Positions 1 to 11,529 of a stretch of DNA of 64,000 nucleotides are shown here, one piece after another. The position numbers and the translations under genes were made by a program. This stretch comes from Zopfochytrium polystomum (taxonomy: Eukaryota > Chytridiomycota > Chytridiomycetes > Chytridiales > Chytridiaceae). Positions within the stretch are counted from its first letter, which is position 1; every line of letters begins with the position of its first letter. The notes under the pieces are model-generated. The model made no database searches, was not told the DNA's origin, and worked only from the letters and a program-made list of their open reading frames with translations. Where the stretch lies: assembly GCA_025765615.1 (NCBI GenBank), contig JAIVFJ010000170.1:62001-126000 (forward strand), read 5' to 3'.

Positions 1-1442
1 TCTCTGCTAACGCAAGCCACCAGTTGGAGACTCACCCGTCAAAGAGATCGAAAGGGAAGGGAGAACGAATAGAGGTTAACTTTTCAATCGCCTCATCCCG
101 CCAAGATGTCCCCGCACGAATGGATGGCTCTCGTCGCAGGAAAGGACCACAACCTGACCAGCAGGATGTAACTCCACTGGCCGCAATGTCCACCAGCACG
201 AGCAGTTTTGATCCGTCTCCCGCGGAAGCGAGAGCATTGAGACCACCCCCTGGCTTCGGATCCAATCTTACGGCAAGGCCCTCAGCATCTACAATCGCAG
301 ACTTGCCCCAGTCGCAAACCCAGTCATCACCACTCTCAAATGGAAGTAAACGAGGCACGCAGCCTGCCCCTTCCCGGGAGTCATGGCCCGCATTGGAGTC
401 AGGGTCATCCTCATCGTCGTCCACTCCTCTGCGCTCCCCAGCGAAGACCCAGCGCAACCTAGTTGCTACAAGCACGGGTCCATCTAGCCCTGCACTTGTC
501 CAAATCAGCGGAGACCCTGACACGAGCTCCAAGCTACAACGGCTTTTAAAATCCGGTGAAAGTATTCTGATCTTCAAAAACGCAGCTTCCTCATTTCGTC
601 GCTCTGAGATTACCGCCGATGAGTTCTTGGATCAATTTATGGCGCTTGTCTTGGGTGACGGTTCGATTCCTGCCAAAAATCGTAAAGCTCTGGAGGCTGA
701 CGCCGGAAAGCTTTGGGGCCGGCTGGCAAACTCAATTGCGGAATACGAGGGACAGGAGCAGTCATCTTCAACAACAAAGAAAAAATCATTCGGTGGAAAG
801 ATCGGGAAAAAAGAAGAAATGCTTCGTGCGTGGAACGATTATCGGATAAAAGTAAGCTGAACTAGGCCTGGCAACGACAATCTCATAAATCCTAAGAATG
901 CCCCAGACGACCCTGTAACACAATACTCAAACTCTTATGCGTCGCACGCGACTCGACCGGGATTGACAAATGTTTCGGTTGCATCCGCACCTGGACCCAA
1001 CTCAACATCAGCACGAGTGCTTGTCATCAAATCTAATGCTAGCAAACAAAGACATACTGCAGCGTGGAGCACTGCCTCCGGCGGTCGATCATACGTTTCT
1101 ACTTCGTCTTTGAGGGCTGAAACACCGTTACAGAGGCGTGAGCAGTCCGTCTTTGTCGATGCTCGTGCCGATTCCGTCCAAGAACCGCGGCCGGCTGCAG
1201 CAGAGCCCGCAGCGCCATCGCCACCGATGAGTGCGAAGAAGGCACCGCCTCGAAATGCGGCTGAGTTTCCCAGTCTCCCTGGTTCGAAAAAACCACCTCC
1301 GATGAAGCCCCCTGCCGCACCGGCCTGGAGCGCAGGCAGCAGGGATGATTCTAGCGACCAAGCAGATCGTTCTATGGGAGAGAGACAAGAGAAGTCTGGT
1401 GGAAAGAAGAAGGGAAAGACCGTTCTTATGTACGTGGGATGA
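1..1442 (+). CDS. HEL2: Hel2/ZNF598-like RING E3 ubiquitin ligase, C-terminal part (5' truncated by window edge)
   Basis: The reading frame is open from base 3. The exon runs to 851, a 45-nt intron (852-896) follows, and exon 2 covers 897-1442 in the same phase. The product here is only the tail of a longer protein: a Ser/Pro-rich linker with a WPALES-type motif, a helical segment (LQRLLKSGESILIFKNAASS onward) ending in KKEEMLRAWNDYR, then a second Pro-rich stretch with an EFPSLP motif and the terminal Lys-rich GKKKGKTVLMYVG. Short aromatic FP(A/S)LP motifs and a basic GKK..TV tail are typical of the Hel2/ZNF598 C terminus. Those ligases ubiquitinate collided ribosomes in ribosome-associated quality control. 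The RING and zinc fingers lie upstream, outside the window, so the call rests on the tail alone and is moderate. The stop is 8 bp from the stop of the convergent FAM161-like gene. Confidence 0.55.
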
Positions 1443-1450
1443 GATTTGCC

Positions 1451-3891
1451 CTATATTTTCTGCAAAATCTTGTCTATCTCGGTCTCGGCTTTTCTTTTTG
1501 CGTTCTCAATGGCAACTCGTTCGAATAGACAAAGTCGCTCCCTTAATCGTCCTTTCATCTCTCGTATCTGCTGTTTGTAGTCGAGAACATGAGAGTCGTC
1601 CTTCTTCAACTGCCTTGGCGTCACGGGCTGTGTTGACACCGCTCGCAGCTTTTCTCTGACAATCCTCGCCGCTTCCTACTGGCGTTTTTAGCCGTGTGCC
1701 GTCGTAAGTAAGGCTTTCAAACCTCTTTCTCTCGCTGGTCAGCTCGACGAGCGGACTCCTCAAATTGGGCCTTTTCGGCTTGCTGCTTTAACGCAGAGTT
1801 GCGGAACTCGGCTTTTAACAGAGAGGACCTTGTGTGTTTCACGTTCACGTCAAGTCCATCTGAAAGTGAAAGCTTCGAGTGCGTTTTGTTGTAGTGCTTG
1901 TTGTTTGTCGACCCAGAAATCGTCGACTGGGTTCGCGATGCCTTACGCTCCCTTGCCATCTCCTCATGCAACGAAACGCCAGTGAAAGGCATGGGCCTGA
2001 AAAGCTGATTTAGACTAGACTTAGCGAAACTTCAAACGAGAACTTGAACGAACGTGGTTGGGTTCTTCTTTTCCATTCTTCGCTTCAGAGTGTCTGCAAA
2101 TTGCGCTTGCTTCCGCTTGTAGTCCGGAATGCTGGTGTTGATTGTTGGCCGGAAGACATGTTCCTTTGTGATGCCGATTTTCCTTGAATTCTCTGTGTTT
2201 GAAGGAATAATAAGGGTTTTGGGACTGAAATAGAAGCGCGTAGGTGCTACTTTCAAGCTTTTCACGCCGACGGCGGCCTTCCTCAGCGGCACTGGCAATG
2301 AGGCTGGACGATGCCTTATGAAGCAGTTTTGCCTGCAGCTTTCTCCTTTGTTCCCTGGCTTTTTCGTCGACTTGGTCCAGCGCTTCTTGAACAGCCTTCG
2401 TTTGCTGGGACTGGACTAAAATTAAACTCTCTGGTTTGAATCAGTTGTGCCCATTCTCACATTACAACGACAGAGCGCTCTCGCTGCCGAATTTTTATCA
2501 CCACCACAGCAGAAGCTGAAGGGTTTCGCTTCAGATAGAAGCTGTTTGGCACGATTTCGCCTTGTGTCTGCACTTCTTGTTCCCATTCGCCGCATGATCT
2601 GTGCATACCTTAAATCGCTTTTGAGTCGAAAATTATTTGCTGGAAATCTGCTACCTTGGAAGAAGTGATGATGCAGGGACTCCAGAACGAATTGAGTGCA
2701 ATGTATCAAGCTCTAAATAGGGATTCGTTGCTTACCAGGTGTAGCTCGGAACTTTCTCTCAAGCTCTGCCATTTCCCTGGCCTTTTTCGCCTCTAGTTCT
2801 GCCTCTAACCGAAGGCGTGGGATAGTTTTCGGTCGAGTTAAACTTGCAACCCTCGCCGATTGCGCTGCGATGGTTGGGGTTCCGCGCACTGGTAAGGCAT
2901 TGTAAATGTCATCTTCATTGGATTCGACACAGTAAACAGAGCGAAAGTCTGCCACCGAGCGGCAGCGGGGTTGAGGTGTCGGGCACCGTGACGGGTATTC
3001 AGAAAGTGCTGTCAGTGCATTAGTGCCTACACTCGTGAGCCTCGTTATACTAAGCCATCAGACAATATTTTTTCGAACCGTCTGTCGCGCCATGGTAATA
3101 TAATGAAGGCGTACTTCCCTGTGCCTGGACGTTACTTTTAAACCGGTGCGTATGTTCATATTTACGTTGTTGCAATGTGGCCAATCCGAACTTCCGGGAC
3201 GGTCGTGAGCGCTGAGCGACGTGAGAATTCCAGAGAAAACCTGATTCTCTACCACAGCATTTTCCAGGGGAAACTCCCTGGCATCCGCATGTCTCAGCTG
3301 GGAGCAAAGCCCGTCCCCCGATAACGATCGACCTCTGTTGCATGGCGAAATCAACGATGGAGAAAGGTGTTCTCCAATCCACGGAACCGATCCTCCTGCG
3401 GGCTCTGGTGCTTGCCACGGCCTCTCCACCCAGCCGTAAGAGTGGGGGGCCAATCGCTCCGTCCTTAAACGAAGCTCTGCTTCCAACTTTTCGCGGAGAA
3501 AATTCGAGCGAGAAGCCAGCGTCGCGCGAGCCTGCTGTATTTGCGCAAAGGCGTTGTACTTGTGAACGCCTTGGGCAAGGTCGGCCAAGCTGATTTGATT
3601 GAAATCCAAATCAAAACTCTCCATCTCCGACGGCGGCGAGGAGTATGTAGCGTCTAGTCTTTCGTGGCCGCCCTCCGCATCTGATGACGGCCCATGATTG
3701 ACACTCGTTGTCGAGTGCGAAGTGGGTGATGGTGACAGGCTCCGGTGAGATGTACAATCAGAGGTTTCGACGCGTGTAGTCGTGGAGGGCTTAGTATCAG
3801 GGATTCGTCCTCGCTCGGCTGACCCGCCCTTCTTGCATGACCAAGCCAGCGGAGCTGTTCGCCCCAACACAAACAGAGGTGAATGTGCCAT
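1451..3891 (-). CDS. FAM161-like centriole/cilium protein
   Basis: A multi-exon minus-strand gene. Coding segments read from about 3891 (or an ATG at 3909) to about 3170, then roughly 3010-2713, 2660-2430, 2400-2032, 1992-1717 and 1640-1451; exact joins are not all fixed. Diagnostic pieces come in FAM161 order: a Lys/Glu-rich helix ending AELERKFRATPG, then RRNRAKQLLSEAKPFSF, then HVFRPTINTSIPDYKRKQAQF, then RPMPFTGVSL, and a C-terminal helix around DYKQQIREMKGRLRERLCLFERVA. The FxATP-type motif, the 'RP..PDY..LQ.QF' block and the final 'RPLLFEQVA'-like block define the FAM161 (UPF0564) family. In animals FAM161A binds microtubules and sits at centrioles and ciliary basal bodies. In a fungus this implies a flagellated zoospore. 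The N-terminal third is Ser/Thr-rich and disordered. Confidence 0.72.
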
Positions 3892-3909
3892 TTTCACTGA
3901 AATTGTCAA

Positions 3910-5156
3910 AGGACTTCAACAAGGTATTCTCCTTTGTCCAAACAAAGCCCACCAGGACGAAGAAATTTACATTCCGATGATTTTGGTCGAACACAGCGAG
4001 CCATTAGAGAATCGGCTTTCGAATATTCGGCACTCCTATTGGGCAGTGAGAGTGTATCTCTGTGGTAAAATCCAACATGTGAAGACAATATATTATGTAC
4101 TGACACTTTCATCTTAATTCTGAGATTCCACTACTCTTTGATCGATTGGATAGAGCAAAAGGCGAAATGTGCTTGCTCCAGGACTTAACCAGGAACCACC
4201 AGTGACTCACCTTAAAGATGTGTAAGAAACCTCGAATGAATATTAATCTTTTATAGGCGGCCTTGCAATGCAACAGTAATGAAGATTTAGAGTTGGAAGA
4301 TAGAGTTGAAAATGTATGTACCTTTGCCGCGTCTGTCTCAATTAGTACCTTTGCCTCAATCGTTGCAACGACAGTCCTCCAAGAAGAAAGACCGAGGAAC
4401 AAGGGAAATCAGTCTGCCAAGCAACCACAAAAGAAGTAGCATCCAAGACTGTCGAGAAGAAGAAAGGCAAGAGTGCATCGAGGAGTAGCGTGAGTGATCT
4501 ACTCGCATTCGTAAACTCATCTAGCTCGAACGCTTCGATTCTGAATCCCAGGCACATTTCTACTTCTCACGCATGCCTTGGTGATTTCCTTTACCAAACA
4601 GTACCAAGAGAGACTTGTTCCACTTTTTTGTGGCTTAATAGGGTATGACGCGAAGAAAAATTCATTATCAAAAGTTCCAAGCATGATGTCTGTAGTCAGA
4701 GTATTGAGTCCAGTTTATTTTAGCCCAAATGTATTTCCAGTGAATAACAGAACCAAACCAATCTACCATCCATGTTCCTGATAGAAGCAAATGATGGTCC
4801 GTACTCTCACGGCTTTGGTCTCTTACCTTTGTCTAGATTAGCCTCAAGTTTCATAAAACGATGCAAATCTGTAACTTAGCTCTCGTGTTTCTGACAGGGC
4901 GTCCTGGACCCTGTAGGTCAAGTTACTTGTGTGGGTTGTGGGACTTGCTCTGGAGTATTGTTCATTAGCTTCTCAAGATGGCTTGCCTGCCGCCTTGTTG
5001 CAGCGACTGACTGGAAGTGGAAGTTTGCTGCTTGCAGTGGTCCCTTTCGAGTGACGAAACAGGAAGGAGGTGGGTGGAATGTACATCTATATATGTATTT
5101 TTTCCCCCTCATTTTCTTTTGGAAATTTAAATTTATATTTGGTTGTGCCGAAAGCA
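3910..5156. other. Intergenic region, possible unrecognised short coding exons
   Basis: No gene is assigned with confidence. On the plus strand, 4270-4640 can be read as short pieces that would splice across a GTATGT donor near 4315 and an acceptor near 4373. They give an acidic segment (EDLELEDRVENV), then a Lys/Ser-rich stretch (VASKTVEKKKGKSASRSS), ending at about 4643. The composition is low complexity and matches no family I recognise. The rest is AT-rich and looks like promoter or 3' UTR. Confidence 0.3.
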
Positions 5157-5364
5157 ATGGCGACAGAAGTCAAGGCCATATCAATCCTGCGGTTTGAGAC
5201 CCGCGACCAGCCCACCCGGCACGTTGCATATCAAATCTCAGTCACTGGACCCGTTCGAGGCTGGACCGTCTGGCGACGATACTCGGGTTAGCGTCTCTCA
5301 CCTTGCCTGATTTCTGATTGTATTGCTGCTTGCTTGGTTGCCTGCTAACGATCGAGCGGGAACC

Positions 5365-5396
<32 letters not shown>

Positions 5397-6497
5397 TTCG
5401 AGGCGCTTCACCAAGCATGGCTGCAGATGTTCCCCCACGCTCCTCCTCCCTGCAACATCCCCGCGAAGACCTTCTCCCTCTTTGGCAACGCTACCTTGAA
5501 TGACCCGTCAAAGGCCAACGAAAGAAGAATCGGACTCGAAAAGTACCTTTTATCGATCCTGCAGGCGCAAGACGATCGGTGGCGATCGACCAAAGAGTGG
5601 GCGGTCTTTCTGGGCCTTCCATCGTCCGATCCTTCTGGAAAAGTCTCGGGTGGCGCTGCTGGCAGCGTCCAGGGACAGACTGAGACCTGGATGGACGATT
5701 ACCGTCGACTACAGGCAGACTGCAGAGATATTCGCGGACTTATTGTCCAACGGGATCATCACTCATCCTCTGGCGATGTGCAGCGTGCACAGATGATGTG
5801 GTTGCAAGCGAAGAAGGCTCATTCGAATTTGCACTCAAAAGTCATGGATCTTGAGCAAGCCTTGAAACAACTCAGCCACCTCCCTTCTCCGGCTCAAACT
5901 GCTGCCTCCCCGGCTCCGCTCTCAATAGGTGGTCTTAACCTTACATCTCTTTTAAGCATTCCCTCCGCCTCAGCGCCTACGCAAATTCAATCGAAAGGGA
6001 ATCCACTTAGCAAGGCAGAGATCGCAAGGCGCGAGGACTTAATTGCCAACCTTAAGATGGAGATCGATCGGATTGGCCAACTTTTAACAGGCCCAAAGGT
6101 AGCTGACAGCAGTAGTTCCGCCAAGAACGATCAACGCTCAGGGAGCCTCAACTCGGCTGTGGATACCCTGCTTCCTTCGACAGCACCTTCATCGTCTCAG
6201 TCGCCCCGTTCAGGACGGCGATTTGGAGCCGCACCTCCTTTGGAAACTGCACAGACCAAGGGCCTGGACAATAGTCAACTTGTTCAGCTTCAGCGGCAGA
6301 CTATGGACGATCAAAGCGAGGCCCTTAGCACTCTGTCCACAATTGTACGTCGCCAATATGATGTCGGCGTTGCAATCGGCGCGGAGTTGGACCTCCATAA
6401 CCGTTTGTTGGAGGAATTGGACGATGATGTCACTAGAGTTGGGGAAAATTTGAAAAGCGCCGGCCGAAAGCTGGATAACGTGGCGAAACGCCGATAA
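5157..6497 (+). CDS. VAM7: Vam7-like PX-domain Qc-SNARE
   Basis: Exons 5157-5286 and 5395-6497; the 108-nt intron (5287-5394) has a CTAAC branch site and a run of about 29 A before its acceptor. The ATG at 5157 gives a 410-aa protein. The N-terminal PX domain spans about residues 1-125: RRYSEFEALH across the splice join, then NERRIGLEKYLLSIL and DDRWRSTKEWAVFLGL, which match the Vam7 PX domain (phosphatidylinositol 3-phosphate binding at the vacuole). The middle is coiled-coil and Ser/Pro-rich linker. The last 65 residues form a SNARE helix with no transmembrane segment afterwards, as in Vam7, a soluble SNARE of homotypic vacuole fusion that works with HOPS. One oddity: the residue at the ionic zero layer is His (codon 6396-6398), where Vam7 and syntaxin-8 family members have Gln. 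Confidence 0.9.
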
Positions 6498-6930
6498 GAC
6501 CTCAATGGGATCCTTTATTGACAAGTTTAGTGAAAGATGTCTTACTGCCATACTTCGCATCAATCGAGCAAGTTTGGAGTTGAATAAACCATTCGTTAAT
6601 AGTATTTGCGATTTACGATTGGTTGCAGTAAAGATAGAACTATGGCACTGTAACCAGCAGGAGACTGTTTAGTACTGGAGCAAACAACATCTGAACTAAT
6701 TCCCAGCTGTTCGAAATTGAAATTCAATCCACAAACTTTAGCTGCTAAGTAGAGCTGGCACTGAACAAGCGACATCATATTGGGCAAATCAGAAAGTGAG
6801 ATATGAAAATAATAATTAGCCATACCGATTTTATCGATCACACTCTATGAATATCGTCTTATCTGCTTGAGGGCCAGTTGGTTGGTCTATCAACTTTTGA
6901 GACTCCGCCTTGTCAGGAAAGTATTTTGCC
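6498..6930. other. Intergenic, nothing recognised
   Basis: AT-rich spacer between the Vam7-like gene and the downstream co-oriented aminotransferase gene. It holds the 3' UTR and presumably the next promoter. The minus-strand frame at 6596-6841 has no recognisable motif and no splice support. Confidence 0.5.
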
Positions 6931-8363
6931 ATGGACTCAAGCGAACGATACACGATGGGTGATCTTACCTTATTTCCGACCGGTGAGAAGCCTCTCTGTC
7001 TAAGTTTTTAATAATGCCTTACATTTGCCTGAACAGATGATCCAGACTTGATTTCGTTCCAGTACGGTGCCCCCGGCCCTGATTTGCTTCCTCGAAAGGT
7101 TTTGCTCGACGCAGCTCAGCATTGCCTCTCGAAGGAAGGGGCAGAAACTTACGTTCAGTACGGGCCGATGCTTGGATGCAAGAAATTTCGCACTCAACTA
7201 TCCGCATTCCTCACGGAGCAGCAGGGAAAAGCAGAGCGCCCTGTAAATCGGGACAACCTTGCTGTCACAAATGGGGCATCTGGAAGCTTTTCTAAGTAAA
7301 CCCACTGAGCCAAGTTTGACCATCGTAACAGTCCCCTAGCATCTTAACATTTTTCACCTCCTCGACCACGAAGTTCATCATCGAGAACCCAACTTACTTT
7401 CTTGCTATTCGCGTCCTTGAAGACCACGGTATCAGCCGCGACAGTACCCTGAAAATTCCCACTGACGAGAATGGCCTCTGCATTGATATTCTGGAGGAGG
7501 CGCTGCGTAGCTCTCCGCCAGTTTCGCCCCCGCCTTCGACTTACGGAGAAAAGCGATTTCCTTACCTCCTCTTTCTTGTTCCAACCTTCTCGAATCCGAA
7601 CGGTGTAACACTCTCTATGGAGCGACGGCAAAAGCTGGTCAAGCTGGCAAGAAAGTACGATGTATTGGTCGTTTGCGATGATGTTTACCACCTGCTGCAC
7701 TTTGGGACAACACCTCCACCTCGACTAGTGTCCTTCGATTTGGACAGCGATTTTGGGAATGTCATTTCGAACCAGAGCTTCTCCAAAATCATGGGTCCAG
7801 GAGTGAGGCTTGGCTGGGTTGAAGGTGCAAAAGGCATAATTGATCAATATGTCAAGAGCGGCTTGATGTACTCTGGGGGATCGCCTAACCACCTCACGTC
7901 GGGAATAATGGGTTCAGCAATCGAGCTCGGAACTTTGGGGCAAACTTTAGATTTGATGCGATCGGTGCTGAATCATAGAATGAATTTGATGTTCAATTTC
8001 CTTTCTTCCAACTTGGTGAGTGCTTGCTTAAACCACAAAAGCGCTAATCCATTCAATGTCTTTCTTTATAAGCCCAAGAGTGTAAAAATCAAGAAGCCCT
8101 TAGGTGGGTACTTTATATGGGTGGAGCTTCCAAAAGGACACGACACAACGGAGATATTCAACGGACTTCGAACCGGACTTTACCGTGGCAAGCCGATTCC
8201 AACCCCGAAAGTTCAGTTTGCTCCAGGCAATCTCTTCTCAAGTGACGCTTCACACGGTCACTGTCTTCGCCTTACATATGCTCACTACGACGACCAGCAA
8301 ATCCTTGTTGGTTTAGACCGGTTGAAGGATGTCCTTACTGCCTGCCTTGCAATCGATCAATAA
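6931..8363 (+). CDS. PLP-dependent class I/II aminotransferase (2-aminoadipate aminotransferase / YER152C-like)
   Basis: Three exons: 6931-6982, 7037-7295 and 7340-8363, with introns of 54 and 44 nt and consistent phases, giving 444 aa. Fold-type I motifs are in order: DLISFQYGAPGPDLLP at the N terminus, the aromatic/Gly segment TYVQYGPMLGCKKFR, TNGASGS at the cofactor phosphate site, PTFSNPNG (substrate/PLP pocket Asn), VVCDDVYHLLHFG (the Asp that pairs with the pyridine nitrogen and the Tyr on the O3' side), SNQSFSKIMGPGVRLGW (catalytic Schiff-base Lys in SFSK, with the following Arg) and FAPGNLFS near the C terminus. The closest described relatives are the fungal YER152C-type and bacterial LysN/MocR-type aminotransferases. 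The substrate is unknown; aromatic or 2-aminoadipate type is inference. No targeting signal is evident. Confidence 0.88.
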
Positions 8364-8384
8364 ATTCTACTTTTGGAAGAGCGT

Positions 8385-11300
8385 TTATTTTTTCCGAGCA
8401 GTTGCAATCCTTTGTTGCAGCCTCTTCTTCGCCTCTTCGCGCTCTTTCCCCAGAGACTTCACCGGTCGGCCGTCTTTGGCCAGCGCAATCCCAAGGGTTG
8501 CATCTGCCTTGAACTGAGCGCGTGACAATGCTCTTTGCGACTCAGTGCATCTTTCGGAGTGAACCTCCGGAAGTCGGTGCCGTAAGCAGAATGTCCGATT
8601 GCAAAACTGGCACTGCATTTGCAAGGTCCCAAGTTTCTCCTTACAACCTTTGTGCGCGCATTGATTGGATGGGGCGGGCTTCCTTTCGGGGCTGAGGTTT
8701 GTTCATGCATTAGCAAGCACCAATCCACGAAACGACTTACTCCTCGATTCTCTTCTCTATTATTTCCGCCGCCGCCACTTCTTTTGCTTTTCCTTTGGGC
8801 TTGTTTTTCGGGGCCGATCGCGGGATGATTGGAGGCTGAAGAACAGGCTTTTCAACGAGGAGGGGCTCTTCCACTGTGCCTTCGAGGACGTCAAAACTGA
8901 ATGGAACTGGTGTCGCACCCTTCTTCGGTATCTCCAATCCCCTTGACAATGGAGTGAGGCCTGCTCCCGAAGCCTTCGCTCCCTCAATTTGAGACGATCG
9001 CTCAGCGATGCCGACGAGAATAACTGGAACGAGCCACTTCTCTCTTCCTGAAACCAATTCGAGAAGCAAATCTGACCGAAGTCTCCGCCCTTTGCAGAAT
9101 AAAATACAATCGCGGCAACGTGGAGCAGGTATACCTGGAGGAAACCTATTATTCTGAGCTTGGCGAGATTTCAGCCGAACACGCTCATCAGCCGAAATTC
9201 TCTCAACAACTGATGAATGAAGACCATCACGCCGCAGGATTTTCATCTCGATGGGAATGTACCGGCGAACAAACTCTATAATTTCATTGTTGCCGATATC
9301 AGCTGGGATGTCCAGAAGCCAGACTGAATCAAAAATCTGGTCTGCTTCATACAGATTAAGACTCTTGTGCTCTGTGACGAACTCGTTTACAAGCATGCTT
9401 GCAGAAGAAACCTCCAAAACATCCTCGCGAGAACCGGCCATGGACTTTTGAAGGGCGCTTTTCCTTCGCGACATCACACAACAGGGAAAATCGCTGGAGG
9501 AGCATTCCACCATAAGCGCTTTGTCCTGTCTTCTCGAAACTTCCATCATAAAACTCTTCTCGATTACGTAGCACGGAATTGCAGACTCCTTCAGCGACCC
9601 ACATTTGCAACTGACTGCAACCAGTGCTTGGCAAGGACCTCTGGAAGACGAATCTGCACGTTCAACCGCAACGCATTGTCCGTTGTGGGAGCATTGGCGG
9701 ATGCAAGTGTGGCTTCGAGGGCAATGCGGTATCAGTTTTCGGCAGAGCTGTTTGCACAGTGGGGGCTGCTCGTTTTCGCCATGAACGTGGCAACTTTCAA
9801 CGCATGTGTGATGACAATTCAACAGCTGTACTCCACACTCGAGACCACAACTGAACGACTTGTTCGATCCTGTCTCCGCATTAAAAACTTTGTAGCACGG
9901 AAAATTTCTCGTCAAATGCCCAGAGTAGCACTCCACAGCGACAGAATGCTCACACGGTGGGCAGTCTCCAGAATGGCATAGATGGGAGGGCGGGTGACCA
10001 CAAGGGGGAGGAGGCTGACGACATGGAAGAGTGCACTGAATATTAAGCCTTGTTCCACACGGTATGGGAGGGTACTGAACAGCCTTAAGCAAAGCAGTCT
10101 GCAACGCTGGAAGATCATACCATGACAGTGACGCCGCAGTTGCAAGCGACCTCGTCGAAGTTGGCAATCAGGCATGGAGGGCAGCGCCCTTTGTGGCAGA
10201 GCGCCTCACATTTGTGATTTCCGCACCTCAGCGGGCGATCGCAAACTAAAGGGCAGTCGTGTCGGCGGCTATCACCCCTATATGAGCAGCATTGCGTGGA
10301 GCACTGATGTCGGCCGCAGGAACTGAGGTAAACTGTGAGAAAGAGGAAGGGGTGACCTTCAATTTACCGCAATGTGGTACATTTGGTGTTGCAGGCGATA
10401 GTTCCGTGATCGTTCTTTTTGGCGCAACGAATGGTCTCCTTTTTCTTTCCACATGGACAAGCAATCATTATCGTTCCTTCACAAGGTCCACAATCCCCAG
10501 AATGGCACGGTTTAAGGCATCTGTGCAAGCCGCACGGCAGTAATTTCTCGCAGTTTCCTTCACACGATGGAATTGGATCTGTGCACCTTTCCCGCTTTGG
10601 CCCAGGAAGAGAGTCCAGTCGGGTTTTGCCGCAGTTACACAATTGAATATTGTTCGGGGACAGAGGGCATTGGGCAATGCACTCGCCAGGGTGACAAGCT
10701 CTTGTGCATTCGTGTTCACCACACGGAAGCTTCCTGCACACGTAAGAACTGAGATCTGTTTGAGGACCGCCACTTACTTGGAGCAGGCTGCGCCGCATGA
10801 GAATCTTCGTGTTTGTGCGTCAGTTCCTTCGATTAAAACGCCCAAAGAAGCGCAGGTTTTCAATTCCTTCCGAGCCCCGCAGTAGCAATCCGCATTAAAC
10901 ACGTCTTCGCACGGAGAGCATTCGCCGTCGTGACATATGGACTGGCAAAGATGGATAGAGCAGTCCAATGGCTTTTGGCAGATTCGCTGGCAAGAAGGCC
11001 GAATAGTTGTATCCGCGCATAGGCGATGGAAGGAATGCTGGGTACAGAAGCACCTGTCCTCCACTTGGCGCAGGCATTTTGGGCATGGTCCTGGATGACA
11101 CACAGCCACACAGGGATGTCCACAGTGCAAAACTCTCGCACAAGGCCTTCCGCAGCTGTTCGGTATCACTGCTGATTCCCCTGCTTCGCTTTCGAATGGC
11201 TTCTGGACTTTGCCGCAAAAGCAGGTCGGGGTTGTCCCAGGATGAGTGGATGGGACGTTGCAGGCAGGACAGCGGAAGTCGTTGCCCCTTGCAGTAGTGG

Positions 11301-11454
11301 CCCAGCTAACGCTACAGTCCCAGTGGACTAGCTTATAGCACGTAGTGCAGGACCAGATGGCATCCTTGCGTTGGATTCGCGAAAGGCAGATTACGCACTC
11401 GATCTCTCCTCGCGCAAGCTGCGCCTTTAGAAGTGTCGTTAGAGCTCTTTCCAT
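8385..11454 (-). CDS. NFX1-type zinc-finger protein (Fap1/NFX1 family) with a C-terminal AN1 finger
   Basis: Five exons, 11454-10778, 10733-10368, 10322-10121, 10074-8741 and 8691-8385, with introns of 44-49 nt and phases that all agree; 961 aa. The N terminus is a RING/PHD-like C4HC3 finger (CVICLSRIQRKDAIWSC, then HWDC and CPAC), the presumed E3 ligase module. A long series of NFX1-type fingers follows, for example CGRPCARVLHCGHPCVAVCH, CGEHECTRACHPGECIAQCP and CGNHKCEALCHKGRCPPC. After them comes a degenerate region where relatives have an R3H domain; I see only a weak RFPPG....R trace, so R3H is not claimed firmly. The last exon adds an AN1-type finger (CAHKGCKEK, CQFCNRTFC, HRLPEVHSERC) and a basic tail. 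In yeast the family member Fap1 binds Fpr1, and animal NFX1 is a transcriptional regulator and E3 ligase. It is divergently arranged with RPN7, 75 bp apart. Confidence 0.85.
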
Positions 11455-11529
11455 AGTGGACCTTGTCACGGAAATCAATCGCAACGCACCACCCACCCAG
11501 CAACAAATTCAATCGAATTTCAGTTAGTC
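11455..11529. promoter_or_regulatory. Shared divergent promoter region NFX1-like / RPN7
   Basis: Only 75 bp separate the two start codons (11454 on minus, 11530 on plus), so both 5' UTRs and core promoters must lie in or overlap this short interval. No TATA box is obvious. The RPN4-type proteasome element (GGTGGCAAA) is not present in exact form. Confidence 0.55.

Noticed and set aside
9000..9200. R3H domain in the NFX1-like protein
   Set aside because: Only a faint RFPPG and downstream Arg pattern is visible; the R-x3-H core is absent, so I did not annotate the domain.
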